Source of the DNA: Coffea arabica
Lineage: Eukaryota > Streptophyta > Magnoliopsida > Gentianales > Rubiaceae
Assembly (NCBI RefSeq): GCF_036785885.1
Contig: NC_092326.1
Coordinates: 38,464,287-38,528,286, forward strand
Direction: 5' to 3'
DNA length: 64,000 nucleotides
Shown here: positions 11,006 through 25,210 of the stretch, in pieces
Layout: every line of letters starts with the position of its first letter
How positions within the stretch are numbered: the first letter of the stretch is position 1
Notes under the pieces: model-generated
Database searches by the model: none
What the model was told of the DNA's origin: nothing
What the model saw: only the letters and a program-made list of their open reading frames with translations
Program-made: the position numbers and the translations under genes

Positions 11006-12967
11006 CAAAATTTGAATTTTAAATTCAAAATTTAGACTGCATCTTATGCTGAAAATATATATGTACTGTTAGTGTATAGAAAATTAATTTTTAAAAGTTA
11101 CCAAGGCTAACCAATCAAATGTTTACTATGATAATCAACCGATAAAATATGTTGTTTGGATATAAACTTGGATAAATGCTTGTTATGTTAGATAATGTGT
11201 GATTTTAAATTTTGGAAATGTATTTATTTCTTTATTCAGTTCATAATTTATGATAAAATGATCAAAATTTAAGTTTTATTTTTTAAAACATAAAAATTAT
11301 TTTAAAAGCACCGATTTGGGACATTTGCTAAGTGCTTTTGACACCAAAAACTATATGCATAAATTTATGAAATAATATTCAGCAAACACCACAAAAATAC
11401 TTCTATTACTGAAAAGTACCTTTATTTTTTCAAACAAAAGTACCGCACTCCCAAATAGGCTCTAAATAGGGATACAAAATGCAGTGAACAAGCGGAATAT
11501 TGCAAATTCATGTCCATTTTTTTTTTTATTTCAACGAACTTGAAATTTTGTGGTGGAACTTTTTTTTATTTGACAAAAAAAAATTATCATGAAACTTGCT
11601 AGAAATCATCCACTGACTAGAAAGAGGGCGATGACTAGAAAGCAATCTCGAAGAGGAAGGAGAAGGAAAAAGCAAGGAGACGATGATCAACTGATCTATA
11701 ATGCTAATATATTCCCTGTTAACTCTGTAATTATATGTGCATGCATGCATGAATGTTTGATGTGCAGAAGAAGTTTGTTTATGATTGTTAATCAATGTGA
11801 GTTGGCTAGTCTTGGAAGGCCTCGAAATTGTTCTTCAATTCCCTTTGTTTAATGGAAATTTGGCATGAAAAATCTCCCAAAAGAAAACCCTTGATAATGT
11901 TTGTGATTCAGGTGCAGCATGAGCTGACATGATATTTTTTTGTTTTAAGAGTATTTATGAATGACCAAAATCAGCAGTTGATTGCAAGAATTGGAGACAA
12001 AAGGAGCAGGTAGATACACATTGTGTATATGCAGCGTGAGCGTGATGATCATTGTTTAGGCCCTTTAGGGTTAAGAAGACGATTGCATGCATATTTTAGG
12101 TGATTTTCTAATTCTTGTTTTCCTGCTAAAACAATAATTAAGATTAATAAGATCAAGATTGGGACTTCAACTCTTTGAGATGATTCTTTAATAAAAAAAA
12201 AAAATTTGTGTTTTTGGTTTTATTAGCTTTTGAATTCGGTTAATTTTGCTTCAACCGGGTGAAATTTTCTTTAAATTGGCAAACCTGGAATTGAGTGCCA
12301 ATGTCAATACGAGTGGGATTGCCTAGATTTACTGATTCGTTATTTTTTTTTTCTTTGGGCTTGAACTTGGTTTATATATTATAAAGCAACACAATCTTTG
12401 TTTCTTTAAATTTTGTTTCCTTCCCAAACTGATTTAAAAAAAAAAAAAAAAAAGTCACTTACTGCTTCACAAAATCCGATCATGTTTGCATTACTTAAAA
12501 TGAGGTAAAAAGCAACCATAATTCTTAAGTGCCATAAGGTACACTTCAGAGAAAACTCAGGTAGTTATAAGTGAAGAATTTGCATGGCCATCTACAAACA
12601 AGCAGCAGCATCTCTTGGTGATGAAATGAACAAACTTGTACACAACTAGGTTCTTTATCTTATGTCCTTTTACTACGTTTAAGTCACGAGACCATTGCAT
12701 AGACTTTATTTGCTACTATAATTAATCAGGTTGAATTGTGATCAATTCCATCCTATTTCAATTACTCGAAGCAATACTTATCATGTGAAACAAATTAGAT
12801 TAGAAATGCGTACTCTTTAACACAAAGCAAACAAAACATCTTCGACAATTCAGACCAAGAATGGGCATCACATGCAAAACTAAATCTATGTAAGATGCTT
12901 AATTATGTCAATACATTTGCTAGTACCTGTGCTTTCAGAACTTAATTATGAACAAAAATAGTGTTTA
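11006..12967. other. AT-rich intergenic stretch
   Basis: About 2 kb with homopolymer runs (for example A18 near 12436) and no recognisable gene. A basic 87-codon frame at 11589-11852 is not supported by homology, codon use or a flanking gene structure. Confidence 0.4.
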
Positions 12968-13468
12968 GGGCTAATTCCACTTTGCACTTTCAACAATGGC
13001 TAAATTTCTACTTTGGTTCATAAACTTGGAAATATGATAATTTATTTCTTAAATTATAAAATATGTCCTATTTTGGTTTCTAAAAAATATATAAAATCTA
13101 ACATACGTTTCTAAAATATAAATTATGTCGCACTTTAGCTCATAAAGTACAAATTTTGGATAAATCTTTTATGCACTGTCAATGCCTACACTAGTGAGTG
13201 TTACTTGTGCAAAGTTTGGTGCTCAAATTCAAATTGAGATGTTGTGTCATGCTTCTAAATCCATCACTATATATAATAATAATACAGGAAAGATTAATTC
13301 ATAAAATTCATCCAACTTATGTATAAAATTTGTCGTACTTCAGTCAATGATTTTATTTAAGTGGGACAAATTTTATATGTTAGGAACTAATTAACTATCT
13401 CATTTTGAAATTTAGGGTCTAAAACGATAATTTGAATATAATTGAAGGGTGCAAAGTGAAATTAATCC
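12968..13468. mobile_element. Probable MITE with imperfect inverted ends, about 501 bp
   Basis: The left end GGGCTAATTCCACTTTGCAC and the reverse complement of the right end GGATTAATTTCACTTTGCAC match at most positions and are followed by similar CTTTCAA. The interior is AT-rich and non-coding. A clean target duplication was not found, so the superfamily is left open (Mutator-like is possible from the end sequence). It stops 24 bases before the target duplication of the next element. Confidence 0.55.
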
Positions 13469-13501
13469 AAGTTTTTATAAGAGCCTTAAAGTTTCGAGAA
13501 T

Positions 13502-14619
13502 GGGAAAATGGCCAGATTCATCCCTAAACTTTTTTCTAGTGTTGATTAATTTAGTTCTTAATTTTTATTTTTGGTCAATTTGATATGTGAACTTATATTG
13601 CGACTCTAATTAGGGACCTCCGCGACAGCGCCACCACAGAACATCGATTTAGTTCCTGATAGACCAAACAAACACGATTATTTTGGTATTTTTTGGTTAT
13701 TTTCTTCCTCCACTACCAAACTCCATTGCCTACCACCCACCTCTCCCTTGGGACATGAGAAACGAAGTGCAGTAGTAGTAAAATTTTCTTTTGAAGGACA
13801 ATTGCCTGAGGAAATGATACATCTTGATGACATTCAAGAAATCTAGCAATAAGAAAGATAACTGGCAGTATATTATGGACAACAAATCCCAATGCATTGA
13901 GATTGAGAAGGAGTTTAACGAACAAAGGAAAAAAGCCAAAGACTTCTAATATTGAACTTGGGTCTTTCAAAATGTTCTTATGCAGTCACCTTTTAAATTA
14001 TTTGAATTGTAAGATCTAGTTTTGGAATAGAAATCCTATCCTATGAAATAAGATCGAATGGAAAGCTTTTCTCTCTTCCTTTAATCTGGGATTTTTGCAA
14101 GATCTGGTTTTAAAAGCTTTTCTTTCTTCCTTTAATTTGGGAACTTTGATTTTTCATCTTTTAGACTTTTCTTTGATGGGACGAGATCAAGAGATGCAGC
14201 ATTAGCAAAAGGGTAGGAGAGAGAATAGTAGACAAAGAGGAGAGGAAATAGGTGGGGGTAGTGCCTATGGCAGAGAGGAGAGTGGTGAGTCTGGAGACAA
14301 TGGTAGGGAGTAGGGACGAGGAAGAGATAAGGTAGGAGAAAAGGAAAGAAATTAAAATAAAAATTTTAAAAATACCTCAAAAAAGTTTTAAATATTAAAA
14401 TACCCCAAAAACTAATGATTTTTTTTTTTCTAATTTACTTGGTTTTATTAACATCCATACTTGAAGTTCCCAAATCGAGTACTTTTACGTGGTGTTACCG
14501 CCTTAGAAGTCCTTAATTAGAATCACAACATATATTCACGTATCAAATTGGCCAAAAATAAAATTAGAGACTAAATCAGCACTAGTAAAAAGTTTAGAGA
14601 CAAATTTGGCCATTTTCTC
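13502..14619. mobile_element. Mutator-like element (MULE) with long inverted repeats, 1118 bp
   Basis: Flanked by a 10-base direct duplication TTTCGAGAAT (13492-13501 and 14620-14629). The ends start GGGAAAATGGCCA and, on the other strand, GAGAAAATGGCCA, and stay similar for well over 100 bases. Long terminal inverted repeats with 9-11 base duplications are the mark of MULEs. No transposase was recognised inside, so it is non-autonomous. The interior has a minus-strand open frame (13713-13970) and a purine-rich segment (14160-14350) that could be captured host DNA, but no source is recognised. Confidence 0.82.
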
Positions 14620-15852
14620 TTTCGAGAATTAAGGTTTTTGAACTTAGAGTATGTAGTTTCTAATTGGTTGAAGGTTAAAGGATTAATTGAACTAATTACT
14701 AAGTTCCAACTAGGATTCAGGCCAAGCTAATTAATTGATTCAAATTCAATTTGAGCGTGATCACATTATGATTAGACCGAATATGGTTGCTCCAACCATG
14801 GACCATGCCAGTGCTGTTTTAAAACCTATAGATGTAAAATTCAAGCAGGTGTATATAGTATATTAGATGTGCAGTACTTTTTTTTCCCTGATTTTTTGGT
14901 TTGATTTGGAGCTACAACAGTAAAATACATACAAAACGCAATCCCATTTTAGTCTTGTTACATAAAGCATTTGAGGCTTAATTTATTCAATGATAAGAGT
15001 CCAATCTATTGTTAATTCTTTTGATTTTAACACAAAACAATTTTGAGTTTCATCGATAATAAAACGGTATGTTGTATTGAAATTAAATCAAAGAATTTAC
15101 CTGTATTGAGTTTTTAGCACAAAAGGCTTGGAGTTTATTAATAATAGAAGCCAAGGGGTTCAACTTTGTGTTTGGATTGCACTTTATTTACACTTTATTT
15201 GTACACGCTGACTTGCTTGCATCATCAATATATTTTTTTAATTACATTTTTATCTCATAAATATCACATCAAAAAAGTGCTACAGTATTTTTTTTTAAAA
15301 TTATTTCAAATAATCTCCTATCCTAACATGATTTATTTATAATTCTCATCATAAAAGGGTTAATTTTATAATTATGTTATTCTCACCATTATGAGTTACT
15401 TGTCATCTTATGTGAAAAAAAAGAATTATAGAAAAAAAGAATTAGTTCAAATAATTTTCACCATTGTGTGAAAAAAAAAGAAAGAAGAAGAAGAACCACC
15501 AACGAAGATTTTTTTTTAGATAGAAGGACAAGAATTACTTTTGCTTATATTTTTCTATTTTTGGAGTTAATTCTTTCGGCGTTGGTATCTTGTTTTAATA
15601 GCAAATGCAAAATACATATAGAGGACCATGTTGGAATGTTTTCTCAATGTGGAGGACCCGATTAAGATTTTCACTTTTAGAGTCCAAGTTACAATTTTGT
15701 GCTTCCTTTGGTGTCCAAATTGAAACTTTTTCTCTCAAAGTGACCAAATTGAGATTTTTATTATTTGGAATGATTTAAAGGATAAAATAAAACCTTTTAA
15801 AATTTCAAGGACTCAATTAAGATTTTGAAATATTTAAGCAAAATAATACTAA
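14620..15852. other. AT-rich intergenic stretch
   Basis: About 1.2 kb between two DNA transposons. A short frame at 15468-15665 starts in an AAG-rich run and looks like chance. No gene or clear repeat was recognised. Confidence 0.4.
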
Positions 15853-16123
15853 GGGTACGTTTGATAAAATTGAAATCTAATAATTGAAATTTAAAATTTG
15901 AAGTGTGAATTTATTAAGTTATTGAATTGTTAAATATTAAATTTAATATATTTGAATGCATATCACATTCAATGATAAGTGAATAATTTATCGCTTAATT
16001 TTGAGAGCAAGTTTTGCTTTGAAAATTTAATGACATTTAATTAATTTAGATGTTCAATTTTTTATTATCAAACAATCTGAATTCATTAAATTTACGTACT
16101 GAATTGAGTTATCAAACAGGACC
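15853..16123. mobile_element. Tourist-like (PIF/Harbinger) MITE, 271 bp
   Basis: The left end GGGTACGTTTGATAA and the reverse complement of the right end GGTCCTGTTTGATAA form 15-base inverted repeats with a few mismatches. Both sides carry TAA (15850-15852 and 16124-16126), the 3-base target typical of PIF/Harbinger elements. The inside is non-coding and AT-rich. Confidence 0.68.
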
Positions 16124-16274
16124 TAACTCAAAAAAAAAAGAAGAGATTATCTTATAAAAAATTTTCCTATTTGTGTCTATATTACAATTAGAACCAATAC
16201 TAACACTATTTTCTAATTTTCTCCCTCAAAACTCCAGAACAAAATTAGAAGGCCAAAGAAAGGGACAAAGGGAG

Positions 16275-17293
16275 TAGGGATGGCAATCGGGTTCAAATCA
16301 TGTTGATGGGTCGGGTTTTGACCCAATCCGTCAGAAAATCTGTTGAATCGAACTTGACCCGTCAACCCATGACGGGTCAGGCATGCTGATCCGAACTCGA
16401 AAGTTTCAGATTGGCGGGTCAAGCGGGTTGACCCGAAACGACCTGAAATTTAATTCATCGAATGACATTTCTCTGCCCAAGAAAATCGTAATAAATGTTT
16501 TTCTGAGGTTGGAAAGGCCGGTAATTGATTTTCGGTGAACATTTTACCCAAGAGACTTTTTGGTGTGTGTGTATGTGTTAGAGAAAGAGAGAAAAAGTGG
16601 AAGCGGTTATATAATGTAGTTAAAATATAAGTGACAAAACACAAGATTTCATCTTTCTGCCTCTGTTTTTAGAAAAGAGGGAAAAAGCTCAAGAAAAGAA
16701 AAGAAGTAAAGAACTCTACGGAGGGACCTTGTTGATAGTAGAACAAATGAACTTGCAACCCAAAACAATGTGATTGAGCAAGATAGTGAAATCCCCGCGA
16801 GATTTTGCGTGCTTGGACAGTTGGACTGCTCGTTCAATACAAACCTGGTTATGGTCATCAAATCAGTCCTGTGTGCATCAGTGTCATCATCAGTCAGATC
16901 TAGATCTAAATCTGGTTTTGCGTTTAGATTTTTGGAGGAAAAAAGTTGAGTTTAGATTTTTGGAAGAGAAAAGTTGAAAAGGAAAAGAAAGATTTAGGGC
17001 CGGCGTGATTTCTGCTTCTGCGTAGTGATAAGTGATAATTGGTATATTATATTTAGTTATTTACTATTAAGTTTTTAGATACTTTTTTAATATTTATTTA
17101 TTTATTTATTTATTTATTTTAAAATCGGGTTGACGGGTCAACCCGTTTTTAACCCGATTTTGACATGTTTTTTTTTGAATTTGTCAGGTTTGACTCGATT
17201 CTGACCCGATTTTATCAAATCTAAATCCCAATCCATTAATTTCGTGTTAGGTTCGTGTCGGATTTTCAGATCTGTCGAAAATTGCCACCCCTA
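16275..17293. mobile_element. Non-autonomous hAT-type element, 1019 bp, just upstream of eL38
   Basis: The ends are TAGGGATGGCAATC on the left and, read inwards from the right, TAGGGGTGGCAATT. The flanks are AAAGGGAG (16267-16274) and AAAGGGAC (17294-17301), an 8-base duplication with one difference. Subterminal DNA is dense in GGGTCA/TGACCC motifs, often in opposite orientations. No transposase frame was found. The right end lies about 88 bases upstream of the telo-box of the eL38 gene. Confidence 0.82.
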
Positions 17294-17380
17294 AAAGGGA
17301 CTTTAAGGGAGGGACTTAAGGATAAATATCATGAGGTTAGGGGTAAAATTTGGGAAAAGAAACTTCGGAAAACAAAATCC

Positions 17381-17414
17381 TAGGGTTTTATGTGCGCCGA
17401 GAGTGTTATATAAA
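17381..17414 (+). promoter_or_regulatory. eL38 promoter: telo-box and TATA box
   Basis: TAGGGTTT at 17381-17388 is a telo-box, an element common in plant ribosomal protein promoters. TATATAAA at 17407-17414 is a good TATA box, 71 bases before the start codon. Confidence 0.65.
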
Positions 17415-17484
17415 CCATTGCTCTGGTGCTGGAGGAGGAGCCGCCGCAGCAGCTGCTTTACTTTGCTCTTCATCGTCGCTAAAC

Positions 17485-19199
<1,715 letters not shown>

Positions 19200-19973
19200 G
19201 CTAGAGCATGTTTGCTTCAAGCAGTGGTTGCTCAGAATTGTTTTGTTTTAGTTCACATTACTTTGTTTAGTTGTACGAGTGTTGCTTATCTTAATGGTCA
19301 AGGATTTTGAGATTTTGCCAGCAACTAGATTATACTACTCGCCGGTGACAGAATTTTGATTTAAATTTGTCTTCTGTCAATTTTTTTTTTGAGTGATTGG
19401 GCAGATTTCTAACTGCAGCTTGGTTCATCCACTGGTATTACTATCATATAAAAAAAAAATGGAAAGGAGGAGGATTCCACAAATTGTGCTCTGTGGTTTC
19501 CAAAATCTAGCACGTGAGCCTTTGATCTTCAGAACAGGTATCAATCAATAATCAGATCAGTCTGTTTTGGCCCGAATTTGACCCTTATCATTATAAATAT
19601 AAAAATGAGCAGCAGGTTTTAAACTTTTTCTTCTTGTACATTTTAAGTGGTAGCCCTCACCAAGTGTTTATTAGTCTTGTGCCACTAATTATAGATAGTT
19701 TTAAAGAAAAGCTTGATATAGTAATTACCGTATAAAATGTTTTTAAAAATATCTCAGATTACTTGGACGGCTTTGCTTAAAGGCAAGAGCACGGGAATTT
19801 TATTTGTTTGCATACAATTCCCTCTGTAATTTTGCCGAGCAAACCATGCCATGGCATGCAACGGGGGAAATGATTCACAAAGGCGAAGAAAATGCCCTGT
19901 GGCAACTTATTTATTTGGTTCTTTTGTTTCCCACACAACAGATTACTGGCAAATGGGAAGACTGCAAGAGCAT
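19200..19973. other. Convergent 3' intergenic region
   Basis: 3' flanks of eL38 (+) and MOSC copy 2 (-), about 0.8 kb. No gene or mobile element was recognised. Confidence 0.5.
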
Positions 19974-22900
19974 TCAAGCTTCAGCATCAGCTGCAGAAGA
20001 GAACGCCTTGAGAACATAGACAGGATCTCCCACCGTTATCATCTTTCCCTTTCCTGGAATTTGAGAGTCGGAGCATACCATGTTCTGTCCAAAATACACC
20101 TGCAGATTCAAATGCTCACACCCTCAATACGTAATTATGCTGATAGAATTATATTCTAAGTTATAGTCCAAGTTCCCCTGATTTACCTTGGTGCCCTGCG
20201 GTTTCTTGCGCAGTACTTTATCCGAACGGAACTTCTTCAGAGTCTCAGTTGGCTCGGAGTTTGCAATTGCAGTTTCTTGATTAATTGTGGGTACCTGAAA
20301 GAGACAAGTAGCATAGAACATTAAAGTCTTCAACTATAGATTGATGAGAAGTACTATAACACATCAACACATGCACGCCTGAACTAATAATTCCAATTGC
20401 ATTCAATACACACAGTCTACCAAACAACCATCTAAAATCCCACGGTTTGGACGCGAAAGATTCGAGTCAACATTACAGATGTTAAGATCATCTAAGACAC
20501 GAAAGACTTGTGGCTTTTGAGCTGACTGGTCATGTACATCAGACTGAGAATCCAACTGCTGGAAGCACAAGAACAGCAACTGTCTTTCTACCCCAGTAAG
20601 TATAATATACGAGTTTTGTGATTTCAGCATGTTATAGCACTGCGTGTTTATTGAGGTTTATGTCCACCAGTGCAAGTTTGGCCCAAAATGAAGCTCATGA
20701 TGAAATAAGGGCGAAAGGCAAGGAATAAAAACATTTGGTTATGTCTGGTTAATTATGAACGTTGAAAAAAGAAATCCAATAGCAGGTTATCTTAAACGGT
20801 TCCTGCGTATGAGATTACAACCTTTCTCAAGCTCAGAAAAACATTACACAGCTTAGAGTATGAACTTTTTACTGTAGTTTTGATTAGCTCTCGAGCTATT
20901 TAGCTTCAAAATTCCTAACAGACCAGCAAAGTTCTACTTCGGTTCTTAAGAGTCTTATTTATATACTCGAAAACTCACATAATGACAAAATATCAATTTC
21001 CTTTCAGGTAGCAGACCAAGTTGGACAAGTTTTCCTTTGGCTCTTGGAGTCTACGAGTGTATATAAATAAATGTGCACGGTAGACTCAGAACCTATTGCA
21101 ACCTACAAAAATTTTTAGTACACTAGTATTCATATTTAATGCTTTGTGACATTGACGGTCAGCCACAAATTCACATATTCAGGAGCTACTTAGCATTTTA
21201 CGACACTCAACTACAAACCAAGCACTGTTCTTCCAGTTGATAAGACGGCCATATTTCTGTTAGCAATAAAATATCTAGCAACAAGATGACCAATAAATTC
21301 CTGCACACTGAAAGCCAGGATCTCTCCGCTCAACAATTGGATTCTAAAGAAGCAAGGTGAATGAAAATAGTTCAGCCAAAAGATAAGGGATAGGATATTA
21401 CCTTACAGCGAGAGCATAATTTGACACCATTGAATGTTAACTTCTGGATCCTGATCTCCTTCCACAAGTCCTCGGCAAATGGTTCACATCCATCAACAAG
21501 AATACTGCCGTTGTGCAAATTTTAATATCTTTAGTTCAAGAAAAGAACATTTTTTAAAGAAAGAATAAACAAGAATCTCTGCCCATTTCAGGAGAAGCAA
21601 ACACCTGTAAGGATTTTAAAAGACCAAATATGTTTGGTCTGAGCACTGCAAAAATTGAGTGTAGCTATTATACGCAGAAGTGTTAGATATGCAGTGAGGA
21701 ATGATCAAAACTATGAAAAGGAGAACTTTCTATACTTACTTGGGCCTAAAACGATTAATTGGTATTGGTTCCTTGAGAAGTTTATTCAAGGCTTCTAATG
21801 ATCCCTGCAAAAGGCATATTGGGAATTATCAACATCTGGAAGCCATCTGATAGGACAATGCCACTGTAATTCAAATTTAATTAACCTGGGATGCAAGGAG
21901 GAAGGGATACTGGTCAGAGAACATGACTTTGTATCCAGGAGCATAGTTAGGGTCGACATTCCTTGTTTCTGACGCTGCACCACAAACAGCACACAAAATC
22001 ATTATCCTCCTATCCCTCTATATTTTATTTATTTTTTTCTTTTAAATAAACAGCCTAGTCATTCTGCTTTAGGTGCAGCATGGACTGCACGTCAAATTTT
22101 TAGATGCAAAGAAAAACAGTTGCATATTTGGATTCTAAGTCATCAACAAGGACATCCAACTAAGTCAAATCCTCTAATTGCCAATAACTGTCAACAGGCA
22201 ATCAAACTACCCTGTATTTCAACATGTTAGCAATTGTGGAAATTCAGGGACATTACCAAGTATTGATATATGGACAGTCAATTTCCTGCTAATTGAATAA
22301 ATCTGTCAGTAAAGCATAACATGAAAAGCCTTGGAGATCCTAGCCTTATAGCCTCAACTTACGACTGCAACTCAAATTTACTTTGAAACTTCAATTCTTG
22401 TCAAACGGAGTAGTAAGGATCTCTAGGCATCAATTGTTAAGTAAACAGACTATCAGAGAGATCCATATATGACTAAGAATCTCAAACTTAGTAGTACAGA
22501 CAAGTCATCCTTGAAGTTAGAGAAGCCAATGGTTCAATCAAAAAGTTCAAAAACCAAAAAAGAAAAAATTGAAGACTAACAATTAAAAAGATCAAGAGAA
22601 GTTTATTTCAAGCCAAGTTTCTGTGAAATGTAGCCAACCAACAAAAGAGTACAGTTCTTAATTTATAAAAGGGGCAAAAAAAAAAAAAGCTACAACTCTC
22701 AACAACGTGCTTTCGAAATGCTTCGGAACATGCCTAGTGACCTTTCAAGAAATAAGCAGGGTAAATATCACAAACATGAATTTGCATTCATGAGGTGAAG
22801 ACAACCATAATATCAAGCGGCAGATTTTTTATTGCTAGACATAAAACCAGAATTTCTGTAGATATAAAGATTGATCGCTACCTTCATTAAAACGAACTAA

Positions 22901-24391
22901 TCTACTTGGCTTTCCAAGATATCTGGAGAACCATTTTGATGCACCATCTCCCTCATCAAATGCAGAGCCAGACCACTCCCAGACTGAGACACCATCAGCT
23001 GTTGCAGAGGGTTTAGATAAGGAAACCTTCAGTGGATCCATGCCAGGAGCTCTTATCACTGTGACATTATGTATCATCCATTAGTCAGAAAAAGAACATG
23101 CATAATGTAATCATAGAACCAGGGGAAAAGTTCCCCTACCTCGGTGGTCAGGGAAAGGAACAAAAAGTTACATGCACATCTTATCAATGTTTATGGCATA
23201 TCCAATAGTCACCAAAGATTACAGGTATATTGCAATCATAAAGTATAGGAACAAACTCCAATCTCTCCATCAACCCCAACCTCTGGAGACAACCAACCAC
23301 CCCCCCCCCGGCCGGAAAAAAAAAAAGAAAAAGAAAAAGAAAAGGACGAATAGGCAACAGGGAAAGTACGCTCATAATTTCGCAATTAATCTACTAGTTC
23401 TCAACTCTTCTGCCAGTTCTTTATCTAAATTCTTTTATCTTATTGTGTTAATAATGCCTAAGATATGCAGCTTGACATGAAAAGTCAAGTCAAGGGGGAA
23501 AATTTCAATCCTGTAGTAGGTTGTTATTGATCAAATGACAAAACAAGAAGGTAAATATCTAAAAACTGGAGAATAAATTTGAATTTTATTGTAGAAGTCC
23601 GAGCTTTTACCCATGTATGAGCTGTTATTTGGAACCCAACCATCAGAGAATGCTTCATTTGGCAGTTCTACTTCAACTAAAGCAAGCTTTGGTTCTAGTC
23701 TCTGTGTATAAGCCCTGCCTTTGGAATTCACTACCAACCACTGTCGATCCCATCGAAACCCTGCAACATAAATTTAGCAGGAAAGAATTTGTATCATTCT
23801 GAACGTGAAATTGAAATCAAGTTTCATGTTAGTGAAGAATCGATGACAAGCCAGGCTAGCATTTCAAAATTAAAATTTAGTATTGCTGCTAAAAATTATA
23901 AATTGCGTGTACCTTAACCATCCAATAAAGTACTAAGATTACATGGTTATCATCCAACAGAACTATGGGCTTAACCTTGATGGTTGTTAATGGTCCTTTC
24001 AATAATCTATCCCTTTCGAAAGTAAATGTTCTCATTCTTGTTAACTAAAGAAAAACCCAAAATTCTCTTCTAACTGAACTGAATTTAGTTACACATGCAT
24101 GGACTGAAGACCAAAATTCCAAGATCCTATTTTCTTTTTTCAGCACAAATAGGTTATAATCAAATGCATGGCGGGGAAATTCCAAGAACCCATGATAGAA
24201 ATTGAAAGCACATGCCAGACCAATTAAGGGACAAGAAGATGAAAATCTGAAATTTAAAAAGATGTAGAGGAGTGATTGATTTTACCAGTGGAAGAAAGGG
24301 GTGCCCGAAAAACAGAAATTCCACGGCAAGATTTGATGGGGTATACAAAGATTGATGTAACTTTAGCTGCTTCTCTTGTATACTCGGCCAT
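19974..24391 (-). CDS. mARC-like MOSC-domain molybdenum enzyme, copy 2
   Basis: Eight exons on the minus strand: 24391-24286, 23760-23611, 23058-22882, 21974-21886, 21804-21740, 21504-21402, 20294-20187 and 20099-19974, giving 307 residues. Exons 1-6 and 8 have exactly the same lengths as in copy 1; exon 7 is one codon shorter. Marks are SIFVYPIKSCRGISV, FRWDRQWLVVNSKGRAY, SSRLVRFN-type phosphate-binding region, LCSRCK with the probable Mo-ligand Cys at about residue 229, and an ending VGDPVYVLKAFSSAADAEA. An in-frame ATG at 24532 would add 47 residues, but a TATA box lies downstream of it at 24504-24511, so the 24391 start is preferred. The role should match copy 1: reduction of N-hydroxylated substrates with a Moco active site. 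Both copies look intact, so division of labour or different expression is possible. Confidence 0.9.
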
Positions 24392-24503
24392 TTTTGTGCC
24401 TCTATAATAACAACTACTAGCTACCAGTCTGCTGCTGGTGCTGATATTATGGTGGATAAAGCAGAGCTGTTCTGGGATGCAATCTGCCTTGCTCAAGACT
24501 CCA

Positions 24504-24511
24504 TATTTATA
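24504..24511 (-). promoter_or_regulatory. Likely TATA box of MOSC copy 2
   Basis: TATAAATA on the minus strand, about 113 bases upstream of the chosen start codon. It argues against the upstream in-frame ATG at 24532. Confidence 0.5.
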
Positions 24512-24658
24512 GTAGCAATCAGTCTCTACCAAAGTCTGAACCTACAGTAAAATGATATAGAAAGAAAGTTTAACTGGGATTCTTGTTGTCTGGAGGGATG
24601 GATGTTAAATGTGATTTTGATGCGAGAAAGTGATCGGTCGTAGTCAAGTGGTCCCGAG

Positions 24659-25210
24659 TAGGATGTAATCGAGTCGAGCAATATTGGAGCTCGATTCGAC
24701 TCATATATCCCCGGGAGCTCGAGCTCGATCGAGTCAAAAAAATTAATACTCGAAACTCGACTCGATAAATTCGTTTTAAATTCGAGACTCGACTCGATAA
24801 GGGCCAGCCCTTAGTTAAGCCTTATCAAGTCGAGTCTAATCAAGTTTTTTGACTCGACTCGATAATTTTTTAGGTAATTTTACAATTATGTTATTACTTT
24901 TTTGCCATTATAGAATTTTATTATAAAGAAGAGTATATTGTAAATTCCGTATAACCTATACCCATAATAGTCATTTTATAATTATAATACATATATATTA
25001 TTTAAATTATAAATATATTATTTAAATACCTCGACTCGATGAGCTACTCGATAAGTCGCGAGCCAAAAATTTGAGGCTCGAAACTCAACTCAAACGACAA
25101 TTGAGCTACTCGAAACTCGGTTCGAACTCGTTCAACTCGAATTCGAGCCAAGCCATTGATCGAGCTACTCGCGAGTCACTCGCAAGTATCTCAGTTCGCG
25201 TACATCCCTA
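24659..25210. mobile_element. Non-autonomous hAT-type element, 552 bp
   Basis: The left end TAGGATGTA and the right end TACATCCCTA are near-inverted. The flanks GTCCCGAG (24651-24658) and GTTCCGAG (25211-25218) are an 8-base duplication with one difference. Subterminal parts are dense in CGAGCTCGA, ACTCGA and TCGAGT motifs in both orientations, which can pair. No coding capacity. Confidence 0.8.

Noticed and set aside
11589-11852. 87-codon frame with a very basic start (RKQSRRGRRRKK)
   Set aside because: No homology I recognise, no promoter or neighbouring exons, and it lies in AT-rich transposon-dense DNA. Probably chance.
24392-24532. 47-residue N-terminal extension of MOSC copy 2
   Set aside because: The upstream ATG lies upstream of a good TATA box at 24504-24511, and copy 1 starts at the equivalent of 24391.
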